This document shows, in pieces, positions 18,514 through 25,357 of a stretch of DNA of 64,000 nucleotides. The position numbers and the translations under genes are program-made. The DNA lies in contig CAWICQ010000010.1 of assembly GCA_963834755.1 (NCBI GenBank), forward strand, positions 372,001 through 436,000, given 5' to 3'. The DNA is from Dokdonella_A sp963834755. GTDB lineage: Bacteria; Pseudomonadota; Gammaproteobacteria; Xanthomonadales; Rhodanobacteraceae. The first letter of the stretch is position 1; each line of letters begins with the position of its first letter. Under the pieces are notes generated by a model. It searched no databases, had not been told where the DNA came from, and was given only the letters and a program-made list of their open reading frames with translations.

Positions 18514-19212
18514 ATGTGCGGCCGCTACGCCCTCTACGGTCCGATTTCCAGACATCGCGCGAACAAGATCGACGACGACCTGCCGGACTGGTGGGACGAT
18601 CTCGCCGAGACGATCGATGGGCGTCCGCCGCGCTACAACGTCGCGCCGACCGACCGCATGCCGGTCGTAGGTCTCACGCGCGACGGCGGCATTTCGATCC
18701 GAGCGCTGCGCTGGGGCCTCGTTCCGTATTGGGCGAAGGACATCAAGATCGGCTACAAGGCGATCAACGCGCGCGCCGAAGGCATCGCCGACAAACCGAT
18801 GTTTCGCGAAGCATTCCGGCGACGCCGCTGCCTTGTTCCGGCACGCGGTTACTTCGAATGGAAAGGCGACGCCAAGACGAAGCAACCGTACTTCATACAT
18901 TCGCCGCACGCGCAGCTGCTCCTGTTCGCAGGCCTGTGGGAAAGTTGGCGCGAGTCGAAAGACGCGGAACCGCTCTATACGTACACGATCATCACCGGTG
19001 CACCCGGCATCGTGTCGGGCGATATCCATGATCGCGCGCCGGTGATGCTTGCGCCCGATGTCTGGAACGAATGGCTGCACGCCGAGTCCGATCAGGCCGA
19101 GTCGTTGCTGGCATCGGCGAAGGAGCCGATGCTGACTTATCACGCCGTGTCGAAGGCGGTCGGAACGCCGAAGAATGACACGCCCGATCTGGTCGAGCCG
19201 CTTTCCGCGTAG
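18514..19212 (+). CDS. SRAP-domain protein (YedK/HMCES family)
   Basis: 232 residues. SRAP proteins cross-link through an N-terminal cysteine to abasic sites in single-stranded DNA, shielding them during replication. All key features are present: MCGRY with Cys2 as the catalytic residue after Met removal, YNVAPTDRMPVV, RWGLVPYWAKD, NARAEGIA, RRCLVPARGYFEW and the histidine in HDRAPVMLAPD. The length matches the family. The start ATG 18514 is forced by the need for Cys2. It is a single gene; the upstream gap to 18359 is a shared divergent promoter region. Confidence 0.95.
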   Translation: MCGRYALYGPISRHRANKIDDDLPDWWDDLAETIDGRPPRYNVAPTDRMPVVGLTRDGGISIRALRWGLVPYWAKDIKIGYKAINARAEGIADKPMFREAFRRRRCLVPARGYFEWKGDAKTKQPYFIHSPHAQLLLFAGLWESWRESKDAEPLYTYTIITGAPGIVSGDIHDRAPVMLAPDVWNEWLHAESDQAESLLASAKEPMLTYHAVSKAVGTPKNDTPDLVEPLSA

Positions 19213-19307
19213 CGGGCGGACGTATTTCGGCGCACCGCGTGGTCTCAATTGCGGACATGCGGCGCGATCATGTACAAGCCGCCACAAGCGGAGGAAGATT
19301 CGCGATC

Positions 19308-20153
19308 ATGAACAGTCCCCGGCCGTTGAATGACTCGTGCGTGCGTTCGCGCGTGCAGCATTTCGCGCTGCCGCTGACGCTGCTGCTTGCGCTCGGAGGC
19401 AGCAACGCGGTCATCGCCGAGGACTCGACCGCATCCGCTTCGACCGGCGCCTGGCAGTTCATGCGTCCGCATTTTTATGGCGATCGCGAGATCGGCGAGG
19501 TCGACGAGAAGTTCATGCGTGTCGAGGCACCGCTGACGACGCTCGATCCGGCGGCGACGCCACTGACGCTGCACTTCGGCGAAGGTGCGCCGGGAACGAT
19601 CAAGCAGGTTCGCTTGATCATCGATCACAACCCGTCGCCGCTGGCCGCGACGATCGATCTCGAACCAGGCGTGCCGATCGACGAGATCGACTTGCGCGTT
19701 CGCATCGATCGCGCGACGTCGGTGCGCGCGATCGCCGAGACCAACGACGGCCGGCTCGAGATGCGCAGCGTCTGGGTTGTCGCGTCCGGCGGCTGTTCCG
19801 CGGCACCGAGCGCAGCGTCGGGCGGCAAGCTCGGCGAAATCCGCTTCCGTCCTTCGCCGGATGCGAAGTCGCTGCAGGTCAGCATCCGCCATCCGAACCA
19901 TTCGGGTTTCCAGATCGATCCGCTGAGCGGCGATGCGATTCCGCCGCATTATGTGTCGCACATTCGCTTAAGTGCCGGCGGCAAGACATTGCTCGAAGCC
20001 GACACCGGCATCTCGATCAGCGAAAATCCGACCATTCGCATCGCGAGCGATCGAGCGCTCACCGCGCCCGTCACGATCGACGCAGTCGATTCGCAGCAGG
20101 CGCATTTCACGGCAACGTGGAACGGTTCCGCGGCGGATGGCGGCGGACTCTGA
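19308..20153 (+). CDS. SoxYZ-like fused sulfur-carrier protein
   Basis: 281 residues from ATG 19308 with GGAGGAAG upstream; a longer frame from 19239 lacks a ribosome site. A signal peptide precedes AEDSTASA. The first domain is SoxY-like and ends in GGCSAAPSA, the counterpart of the swinging-arm GGCGG motif. Here that motif is internal because a SoxZ-like domain (KLGEIRFRPS onward, with HPNHSGFQID) is fused behind it. This matches the quinoprotein-dehydrogenase-associated SoxYZ-like carrier family. It would carry a substrate covalently on the cysteine in the periplasm. It forms a tight cluster with the next two genes. Confidence 0.88.
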   Translation: MNSPRPLNDSCVRSRVQHFALPLTLLLALGGSNAVIAEDSTASASTGAWQFMRPHFYGDREIGEVDEKFMRVEAPLTTLDPAATPLTLHFGEGAPGTIKQVRLIIDHNPSPLAATIDLEPGVPIDEIDLRVRIDRATSVRAIAETNDGRLEMRSVWVVASGGCSAAPSAASGGKLGEIRFRPSPDAKSLQVSIRHPNHSGFQIDPLSGDAIPPHYVSHIRLSAGGKTLLEADTGISISENPTIRIASDRALTAPVTIDAVDSQQAHFTATWNGSAADGGGL

Positions 20154-20163
20154 CCCACGCTCG

Positions 20164-21108
20164 ATGATCCGGCGAGTTTCAACGAAGCAGCGTATGCGCG
20201 CTGCGCTGATGCTGCTGATTGCCTGCGCGGCAATGGCTCGCGCCGAAAAGCCGCCGCCGCTGGGTGTCGAAGAAATCGCGCCGGGCGTGTTCGTGCATGT
20301 CGGCAAGATGCTCGCACTCGATGCGCCGGGTCACGACGACATCGCGAACATCGGTTTCATCGTCGGCACGCGTTGTGTCGCGGTCATCGATACCGGCGGC
20401 TCGATGCGTGTCGGTCGTGCGCTGCGCGAATCGGTGCGGCGTCATTCGAACCTGCCCGTGTGTTATGTCATCAACACGCACGACCACGTCGATCATGTTC
20501 TGGGCAATGCGGCCTTCAAGGACGACCGGCCGGTTTTCGTCGGCCATTCCGCACTGACGGCTGCGCTTAAGCGTGATCGCCCATTTTTCGTCGAGCACTT
20601 CGCCGCGGATCTCGATGCACCCGCGACGGCGGATGAAATCATCGGTCCGGACCAAACCGTCGCGACGACGCTCGTCCTCGATCTCGGCGGCCGTCACCTG
20701 ACATTGCGCGCCTGGCCGAAAGCACACACGGATTGCGATCTCACCGTGCAGGACGACCGTAGCCGCGTGTTGTGGACCGGCGATCTGGTTTTCCGCGAGC
20801 GCATTCCGGCGCTCGACGGCAGCATCGTCGGCTGGCTTGCCGATATCGACGAACTCGCAAAGAGTGACGCCGCCGCGATCGTGCCCGGACACGGCGACCC
20901 GACGCGTGACTTCGCTGCGGCGCTGGCATCCGAACGCCGATATCTCGAAGCGGTTCGCGACGGTGTGCGCGCCGCGCTCGCTGGCGGCCGCTCGATCGAG
21001 CAAGCGGCCCAGGAAGTTGCGGCGAGCGAGCGGTCACGATGGCAGCTTTGGGACACCGCGCACGCGCACAACGTTTCGCGCGCGTATCAGGAGCTCGAAT
21101 GGGAATGA
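20164..21108 (+). CDS. Periplasmic metallo-beta-lactamase-fold hydrolase (quinoprotein relay type)
   Basis: About 314 residues from ATG 20164; ATG 20194, at the start of a cleaner signal peptide, is an alternative. The metal motif HDHVDH appears in INTHDHVDHVLGN; later ligands lie in KAHTDCDL, TGDLVFRERIP and IVPGHGDP. The family is the SoxH-related zinc hydrolase found next to SoxYZ-like carriers in PQQ-dehydrogenase contexts. It probably releases or processes a carrier-bound group. The stop at 21108 is 1 base before the next ATG, so the genes are translationally linked. Confidence 0.87.
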   Translation: MIRRVSTKQRMRAALMLLIACAAMARAEKPPPLGVEEIAPGVFVHVGKMLALDAPGHDDIANIGFIVGTRCVAVIDTGGSMRVGRALRESVRRHSNLPVCYVINTHDHVDHVLGNAAFKDDRPVFVGHSALTAALKRDRPFFVEHFAADLDAPATADEIIGPDQTVATTLVLDLGGRHLTLRAWPKAHTDCDLTVQDDRSRVLWTGDLVFRERIPALDGSIVGWLADIDELAKSDAAAIVPGHGDPTRDFAAALASERRYLEAVRDGVRAALAGGRSIEQAAQEVAASERSRWQLWDTAHAHNVSRAYQELEWE

Positions 21109-21109
21109 G

Positions 21110-22378
21110 ATGCGTCGTCGCGATTTCCTTCGGCTGACGGCTGTCGCCGGCGCCGCCGCGACGACGCGTGCGCACGCAACCGTCGCGCCCAGGCACGCTG
21201 CACGTGTCGTTATCGTCGGCGGCGGCTTTGCGGGATCGAGCTGCGCGCTCGCGCTGCAACGTCTCGATCCACGCGTCGAAGTGACGCTGATCGACGCGGA
21301 CCATCGTTACGTGACGTGTCCGATGAGCAACGAAGCGCTGGTCGGATTGCGCACGATCGCGTCATTGTCCGTCGATCGCGCGGGCCTCGCGCGCGCCGGA
21401 GTGCGATTCGTCCGCGGCCGCGTCGTTGCGGTCGACATGGAAGCGCGGCGCGTGCGAACGGCGGGCCGTGCCGCGTTCGCATTCGATCGCCTTGTCGTCG
21501 CGCCCGGCATTCGTTTCTTGTGGGGAACACCGGAGGATTACGACGAATCCGCGGCCGCGATCATGCCGCACGCCTGGAACGCTGGTCGTCAGACCGAACT
21601 GCTCGGCGCGCGCCTGCGCGCGATGAACGATGGCGGAATCGTCGCCATCAGCGTGCCATCCGGGTTGATGCGTTGCCCGCCGGGACCGTACGAACGCGCG
21701 AGCCTGATCGCCGGATTTCTGAAGCGGCACAAGCCGCGATCGAAAGTATTGATCTTCGACGCGAACAATCATTTTCCGCGTCAGAACGTCTTTGCGGCGG
21801 CCTGGAAGGAACACTACGACGACATCGTCGAATGGATTCCGGTGGTCGATGGCGGCGCGGTGTTGCGCGTCGACGTGGCCCGCTCGACGCTGTACACATC
21901 GAACGGCCCGCAGCGCGTCGCCGTTGCCAATGTGATTCCGCAGCAAGCACCCGGAGAGCTCGCGGTGAGCGCGGGTCTCGCATCGGGCCACGGCTGGTGT
22001 CCGATCGATCCGGTGACATTCGAATCGCGACTCGTGTCGCGCGTCCATGTCATCGGCGACGCGTGCATTGCGGACGCGATGCCGAAATCAGCCTCGGCCG
22101 CGTGCAGTCAGGCGCTGCAGTGCGCGGCGGCGATCGTCGCGGCGCTCAACGATCGCGCGGTGCCGACACCGACGTTCGAAAGTGTGTGCTACAGCCTGCT
22201 CGCGCCGAACGATGCGTTGTCGATACACGGCCGCTTCGAGGTTTCCGAGCGCGAGATTCGCGCAGCTTCTGCCGTTGCGGGCGCGGCATCGGATTCAGCG
22301 CGTGCGCACGGAAGCAACGAGGTCGCGCGCGCTGACGAGTGGTATCGCGAGATCCGAAGGACCGCTTTTGGAGAGTGA
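21110..22378 (+). CDS. Sulfide dehydrogenase-like flavoprotein (FccB/SoxF family), Tat-exported
   Basis: 422 residues. The N-terminus MRRRDFLRLTAVAG is a twin-arginine signal. A Rossmann FAD motif follows (VVIVGGGFAGSSCALAL). Flavocytochrome c sulfide dehydrogenase hallmarks are TCPMSNEALVG, MRCPPGPYERASLIAGF and GWCPIDPVTFES; the cysteines in the latter two are the expected redox-active pair. The FAD C-motif is VHVIGDACIADAMPKSA. The family oxidises sulfide or related thiols in the periplasm and passes electrons to a cytochrome c, but no cytochrome gene is adjacent. It is third in a SoxYZ-metallohydrolase-flavoprotein cluster. The substrate is unproven. Confidence 0.88.
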   Translation: MRRRDFLRLTAVAGAAATTRAHATVAPRHAARVVIVGGGFAGSSCALALQRLDPRVEVTLIDADHRYVTCPMSNEALVGLRTIASLSVDRAGLARAGVRFVRGRVVAVDMEARRVRTAGRAAFAFDRLVVAPGIRFLWGTPEDYDESAAAIMPHAWNAGRQTELLGARLRAMNDGGIVAISVPSGLMRCPPGPYERASLIAGFLKRHKPRSKVLIFDANNHFPRQNVFAAAWKEHYDDIVEWIPVVDGGAVLRVDVARSTLYTSNGPQRVAVANVIPQQAPGELAVSAGLASGHGWCPIDPVTFESRLVSRVHVIGDACIADAMPKSASAACSQALQCAAAIVAALNDRAVPTPTFESVCYSLLAPNDALSIHGRFEVSEREIRAASAVAGAASDSARAHGSNEVARADEWYREIRRTAFGE

Positions 22379-22412
22379 ACGCAGGCAACGAAACACGTTG
22401 TCGCGCCGGTGA

Positions 22413-22634
22413 TCACGGCACTTCGAATCCGTTGAAGAAGATCGTTTCGCTGTCCACAGCAAATGCGAACGGCCTGCAAAGCGTGGTCGGCCCCACCCAA
22501 TTCAATCCGCCCCTGCGACGCGCATCGACGGCGGCCCGTCGGCATTTGGAACCTGGAACCAAGCACTGTCTGCGCGCCGGCGCTGATTTTCGCGCCTCGG
22601 TTTCGCTGCGGGCGTGGATAAGGCTTACCATCAC
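22413..22634 (-). pseudogene. Orphan C-terminal tail (IFFNGFE) of a secreted-protein family
   Basis: A 73-codon frame whose last residues are DSETIFFNGFEVP, matching the IFxDGF(D/E) tails at 13702 and 16875. Upstream of the tail there is no signal peptide or recognisable domain; the frame becomes arginine-rich. A 15-bp piece of the nearby tRNA gene lies inside this frame (22549-22563). It is probably the leftover 3' end of a tail-tagged gene whose body was lost or replaced, though a genuine small protein cannot be excluded. Confidence 0.45.
22549..22563 (-). repeat. 15-bp duplicate of the tRNA-Ile variable/T-arm region
   Basis: On the minus strand it reads CTTGGTTCCAGGTTC, identical and in the same orientation as 23529-23543 inside the tRNA 3' exon. 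The two copies bracket the gene at 22661-23461, as attachment-site duplications do. Confidence 0.6.
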
Positions 22635-22660
22635 CGAATCGCGACGGTTCGGGGAAGGAG

Positions 22661-23461
22661 ATGTCGGGAGCGAAGCTGGTCAAGCGTCTGCGCGACCACG
22701 ACTGGCTTGCGGCCCTCATCGAATTCGTGATCGTCGTTGCCGGCATCCTGCTGGCCCTGCAAGTGAGCAATTGGAACCAGGAGCGCCAGGATCGCGACCG
22801 GGGTGCTCGTTATGCGCAACGTTTGCGAGCCGAACTTGCGAGCGACACCGCATCAATGGACGAAGCGGTGCGGTTCTGGCAACAGGTCTCCGCCTACGGC
22901 CAGTCAGCGATGACCAACAGCGAACGCGGCTCGCTGGTGGACAATGACGGCTGGAAAACGGTGCTGGCCTACTATCAGGCCGGTCAACTGTTTCCGTTCG
23001 AGCTGGAGGACACGACTTTCCTGGAGATGCGCGACACCGGCAGCTTGGCGTTGATTGCCGATGAATCCTTGAGGAAGCGCATCGCGGATTACTATCGAAT
23101 GAACGGCTCGGGCCTTCGCGGCGATATCCTGCATCATCGGCCCGAATACCGTGAGCAGATTCGCGGACTCACGCCGTGGTCTGTGCAGGAATATATCTGG
23201 ACACACTGCTTCCAGCAGGAGCACGGCGTCAGCCAGAAGCTGCTCGACTGCCCAAGTCCCATTTCGGAATCGGAAGCCGCGGCACTCCTGGCCGCTTACC
23301 ATAAATCCGATACGCTGCTGCCCAATCTGCGCATTTGGATGTCGACGCTTCGCATCAGCCAGATCATTGTCGGCGGCATGCGTGGCGACGCACTGGCGCT
23401 CGCCGAAGATTTCGCCGAAGCGCAGGGCGATGCTCCCGTGTCTGCGGCGACCGCGAAATGA
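22661..23461 (+). CDS. Single-pass membrane protein, DUF6090-like
   Basis: 266 residues from ATG 22661. Residues about 15-40 form one membrane helix with the conserved-looking LIEFVIVVAGILLALQVSNWNQE, a pattern seen at the N-terminus of DUF6090-like proteins, followed by a charged helix and a soluble region of about 220 residues. No catalytic motif was seen. The AAGGAG ribosome site abuts the ATG, which is unusually close, so a slightly later start is possible. It is flanked by the intron-bearing tRNA gene and by a 15-bp copy of that tRNA, so it may be cargo of a small past insertion. Confidence 0.65.
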   Translation: MSGAKLVKRLRDHDWLAALIEFVIVVAGILLALQVSNWNQERQDRDRGARYAQRLRAELASDTASMDEAVRFWQQVSAYGQSAMTNSERGSLVDNDGWKTVLAYYQAGQLFPFELEDTTFLEMRDTGSLALIADESLRKRIADYYRMNGSGLRGDILHHRPEYREQIRGLTPWSVQEYIWTHCFQQEHGVSQKLLDCPSPISESEAAALLAAYHKSDTLLPNLRIWMSTLRISQIIVGGMRGDALALAEDFAEAQGDAPVSAATAK

Positions 23462-23511
23462 ATAAAACCGCTTCTAATGTCGCGTCGCGGGGTCGTGCGC
23501 TAGGCAATTTG

Positions 23512-23825
23512 TGGGCCCACCAGGATTCGAACCTGGAACCAAGGGATTCGCGATCTCCGATCGTTTCCGACCGGCGCGGACTATCTCTTCACCCGCAACT
23601 CGAAAACGAGCTGGTGGGGTGCGGGACGCTCGAGCCTGTGATCAAGGGCACTCAAGCCCTCAGGTAGTCTCTGCACCTTCCGGCGGTGTACCGCCGGCTT
23701 GGCTCAGGGTTGCCACCGGCCGCGCCGCTGAGGTTTCCCTGAATTCGTCCCGATCCCGTTCGCATCTTTCGATGCGGCGGCACCTTTTGATGAGTCCCCT
23801 GCTCTAACCGTTGAGCTATAGGCCC
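23512..23825 (-). tRNA. tRNA-Ile(CAU) interrupted by a group I intron
   Basis: The 5' exon is 23825-23790 (36 nt) and the 3' exon 23548-23512 (37 nt). Joined, they give a 73-nt cloverleaf: acceptor GGGCCTA/TGGGCCC with discriminator A, D stem GCTC/GAGC, anticodon stem GGGGA/TCCCT with loop CTCATAA, and T arm CCAGG-TTCGAAT-CCTGG. The anticodon CAT with this acceptor is the Ile-2 type, whose C34 is changed to lysidine by TilS to read AUA codons. CCA is not encoded. The intron sits directly after the anticodon, in the same place as in the Azoarcus tRNA-Ile gene. Confidence 0.92.
23549..23789 (-). ncRNA. Self-splicing group I intron (IC3-like), 241 nt, no ORF
   Basis: The intron follows exon CAU and ends in the expected terminal G before AATCCC. 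Its start CAAAAGGTG supplies an internal guide GUG that pairs with exon CAU, forming the U.G at the 5' splice site. Core elements are readable in order: a P2 hairpin with GAAA loop (CGCATC-GAAA-GATGCG), P (AATTCAGGGAAACCT), Q (CAACCCTGAGCCAAGCC), R (GTGCAGAGACTACC, 23664-23677), S (AAGAGATAGTCC, about 23578-23589) and a GAAA-capped P9. R and S pair through GACTA/TAGTC as P7. It has the same architecture as the 205-nt Azoarcus tRNA-Ile intron, with a longer region between R and S. Confidence 0.9.
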
Positions 23826-24183
23826 CGGTCCAATTAAATCACGCGGTCACGCGCAGCGCGACGATCACTTCTCCTCTGCGCCCGCGGGAGAACGCACGAA
23901 GTAAGGGCGGTCCTCGCAACCCGCCCTCATCCGCATTGCGCGCCGCTCCTGCGGCGCACCTACGGGCCGGCTTCGTCGTTCGCTCCGGCATCCTGCGCTG
24001 TCGGCACCTGCGCTCGCACCATCCCTGGCGCTCGCCCTGCGGGCGCCTTCGCCGTGCAAAGCGGCAATCCTGCCGTTTTGTCTCCCGCAAGCGGAAGAAG
24101 GGAAATCGTCGCACCCTGCTGACACCATGTCGTCAGCATCGCGGCGATATGCTGCGCCCCCTTTCAACGCAAGGAGCGTCCCC
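23826..24183. other. Gene-free spacer with degenerate REP-like sequence
   Basis: No gene was seen. Fragments such as CTCCTCTGCGCCCGCGGGAG and CTCCCGCAAGCGGAAGAAGG near the two ends resemble the stem sequences of the REP-like elements at 10154-10292, facing each other across a GC-rich stretch. It holds the tRNA promoter and the ribosome site AAGGAG of the next gene. Confidence 0.45.
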
Positions 24184-24549
24184 ATGAATACCGAAGTCGT
24201 CGCAAGGCGCCTGGTCGAGTTGTGCCGTCAGGGCAAATACGATGAAGCGCAGAACGAGCTCTATTCGAAGGATGCGGTCAGCATCGAAATGGAAGGCTCA
24301 CAAGGCCTCGGCAACGCCAAAGGCATCGAAGCGATCCGCGAAAAAGGACGTCAGTTCAACGCCGGTGTCGAAGCCGTGCACGGCGGCAGCGTCGGCGATC
24401 CGATCGTGGTCGGAAACTGGTTTTCGCTGGTGATGACGATGGATGCGACGATGAAGGGCCGCGGTCGCGTGAACATGCAGGAGATCTGCGTGTACCAAGT
24501 GCGCGACGGCAAGATCGTGCGCGAGCAATTCTTCTACGACGTCGGTTGA
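24184..24549 (+). CDS. SnoaL-like (NTF2-fold) small protein
   Basis: 121 residues from ATG 24184 behind AAGGAG. The protein is a single SnoaL/NTF2-like domain: an N-terminal helix (VVARRLVELCRQGKYDEAQ), the YSKDAVSIEME strand, a GIEAIREKGRQFNA helix, and a C-terminal sheet ending VYQVRDGKIVREQFFYD, the usual ...DGKIxxxxxF ending. The fold is shared by small hydrolases, isomerases and binding proteins, and nothing here fixes a substrate. It is a monocistronic cytoplasmic protein with no signal peptide. Confidence 0.85.
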   Translation: MNTEVVARRLVELCRQGKYDEAQNELYSKDAVSIEMEGSQGLGNAKGIEAIREKGRQFNAGVEAVHGGSVGDPIVVGNWFSLVMTMDATMKGRGRVNMQEICVYQVRDGKIVREQFFYDVG

Positions 24550-24682
24550 TCTCGGTGCGTCGTGGTCGCCCATCACGCGGAAGGTGCTTGCTGAGCGCCG
24601 ACGCCGATGTGCTGACTTGAACAATATCTCCGGCGATGCGCGCGACCCGCGATGCATCGCCGGATTCAGAACCCCCGCGCGT

Positions 24683-25084
24683 TCAGCGCTTGACGGTGAG
24701 ACGCGACGGCGCGCAGGTCACGTCTTCGACCGTGACCTGCACGAGATCGGTCGTATGCTTGCCTTCGCTCGTGTCGAAATAATGGCGATCGACGGCGATC
24801 GAATGGCTTGCACCGTTCGGAATGTCGTAGCTCAGGAGCTTGGTGTCGACCGACTGTTTGCCCTCGTCGGTCTTCCATTCGGCCTTGTAGCGGATGACGC
24901 CGGCGCAGCCGCTTTGCTGGCACGTTTCGCCCGATACGCCGAACGCGATGCGGAACTCATCCTTGTCCATGCGGATGACGACCGGATCCTTGGTCACCTC
25001 GACCGCGCACGTCGCGGCGGGAGTTGCGGCGAAGACGTCGCCGACCGAAAGCGCGAGCACGAGTCCTGCGATCAACGTTTTCAT
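24683..25084 (-). CDS. Small exported protein of unknown function
   Basis: 133 residues from ATG 25084 with GAAGGAGACTAGG upstream. Signal peptide MKTLIAGLVLALSVGDVFA, then a mature domain of about 113 residues with four cysteines (TCAVEV, TCQQSGCAG, VTCAPS), consistent with two disulfides in the periplasm, and beta-strand character throughout. No family is recognised. It is convergent with the SnoaL gene, and an inverted repeat at 25185-25217 lies about 100 bases upstream of its start. Confidence 0.75.
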   Translation of the reverse strand: MKTLIAGLVLALSVGDVFAATPAATCAVEVTKDPVVIRMDKDEFRIAFGVSGETCQQSGCAGVIRYKAEWKTDEGKQSVDTKLLSYDIPNGASHSIAVDRHYFDTSEGKHTTDLVQVTVEDVTCAPSRLTVKR

Positions 25085-25184
25085 CCCTAGTCTCCTTCGA
25101 TTTCCTGATGCTGAGAAATTCGCCCTGCGGCGAGGATTTCGTGCGGCCATGGTGCAGCGCAACAACTGCATGGAACCACTTTAA

Positions 25185-25217
25185 ATATGCTGTAGCAATA
25201 AGCTGGACACAGCATAT
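25185..25217. promoter_or_regulatory. Inverted repeat, possible operator
   Basis: ATATGCTGT and its exact reverse complement ACAGCATAT are separated by 15 bases, in an AT-rich patch of the gap between the exported-protein gene (starting 25084) and the rpoD terminator. It could bind a dimeric regulator of the 24683-25084 gene. No T-run follows, so a terminator is less likely. Confidence 0.4.
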
Positions 25218-25306
25218 GTGGCCGCGAGCCTCGTTTGACAGTGCACTGCGACAATTCGCCCCTTCGCCGCCTTCAGCAGACGGCCGGCCCCGGTCGAAAT
25301 GCGGCC

Positions 25307-25334
25307 AAAAAAAAGGGCGGGCTTTCGCCCACCC
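25307..25334 (-). terminator. Rho-independent terminator of rpoD
   Basis: On the minus strand GGGTGGGC-GAAA-GCCCGCCC (one G.T pair) is followed by eight T residues. It starts 24 bases after the rpoD stop. Confidence 0.93.
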
Positions 25335-25357
25335 TCTTTCTGCGATAGTTGCCCGGC

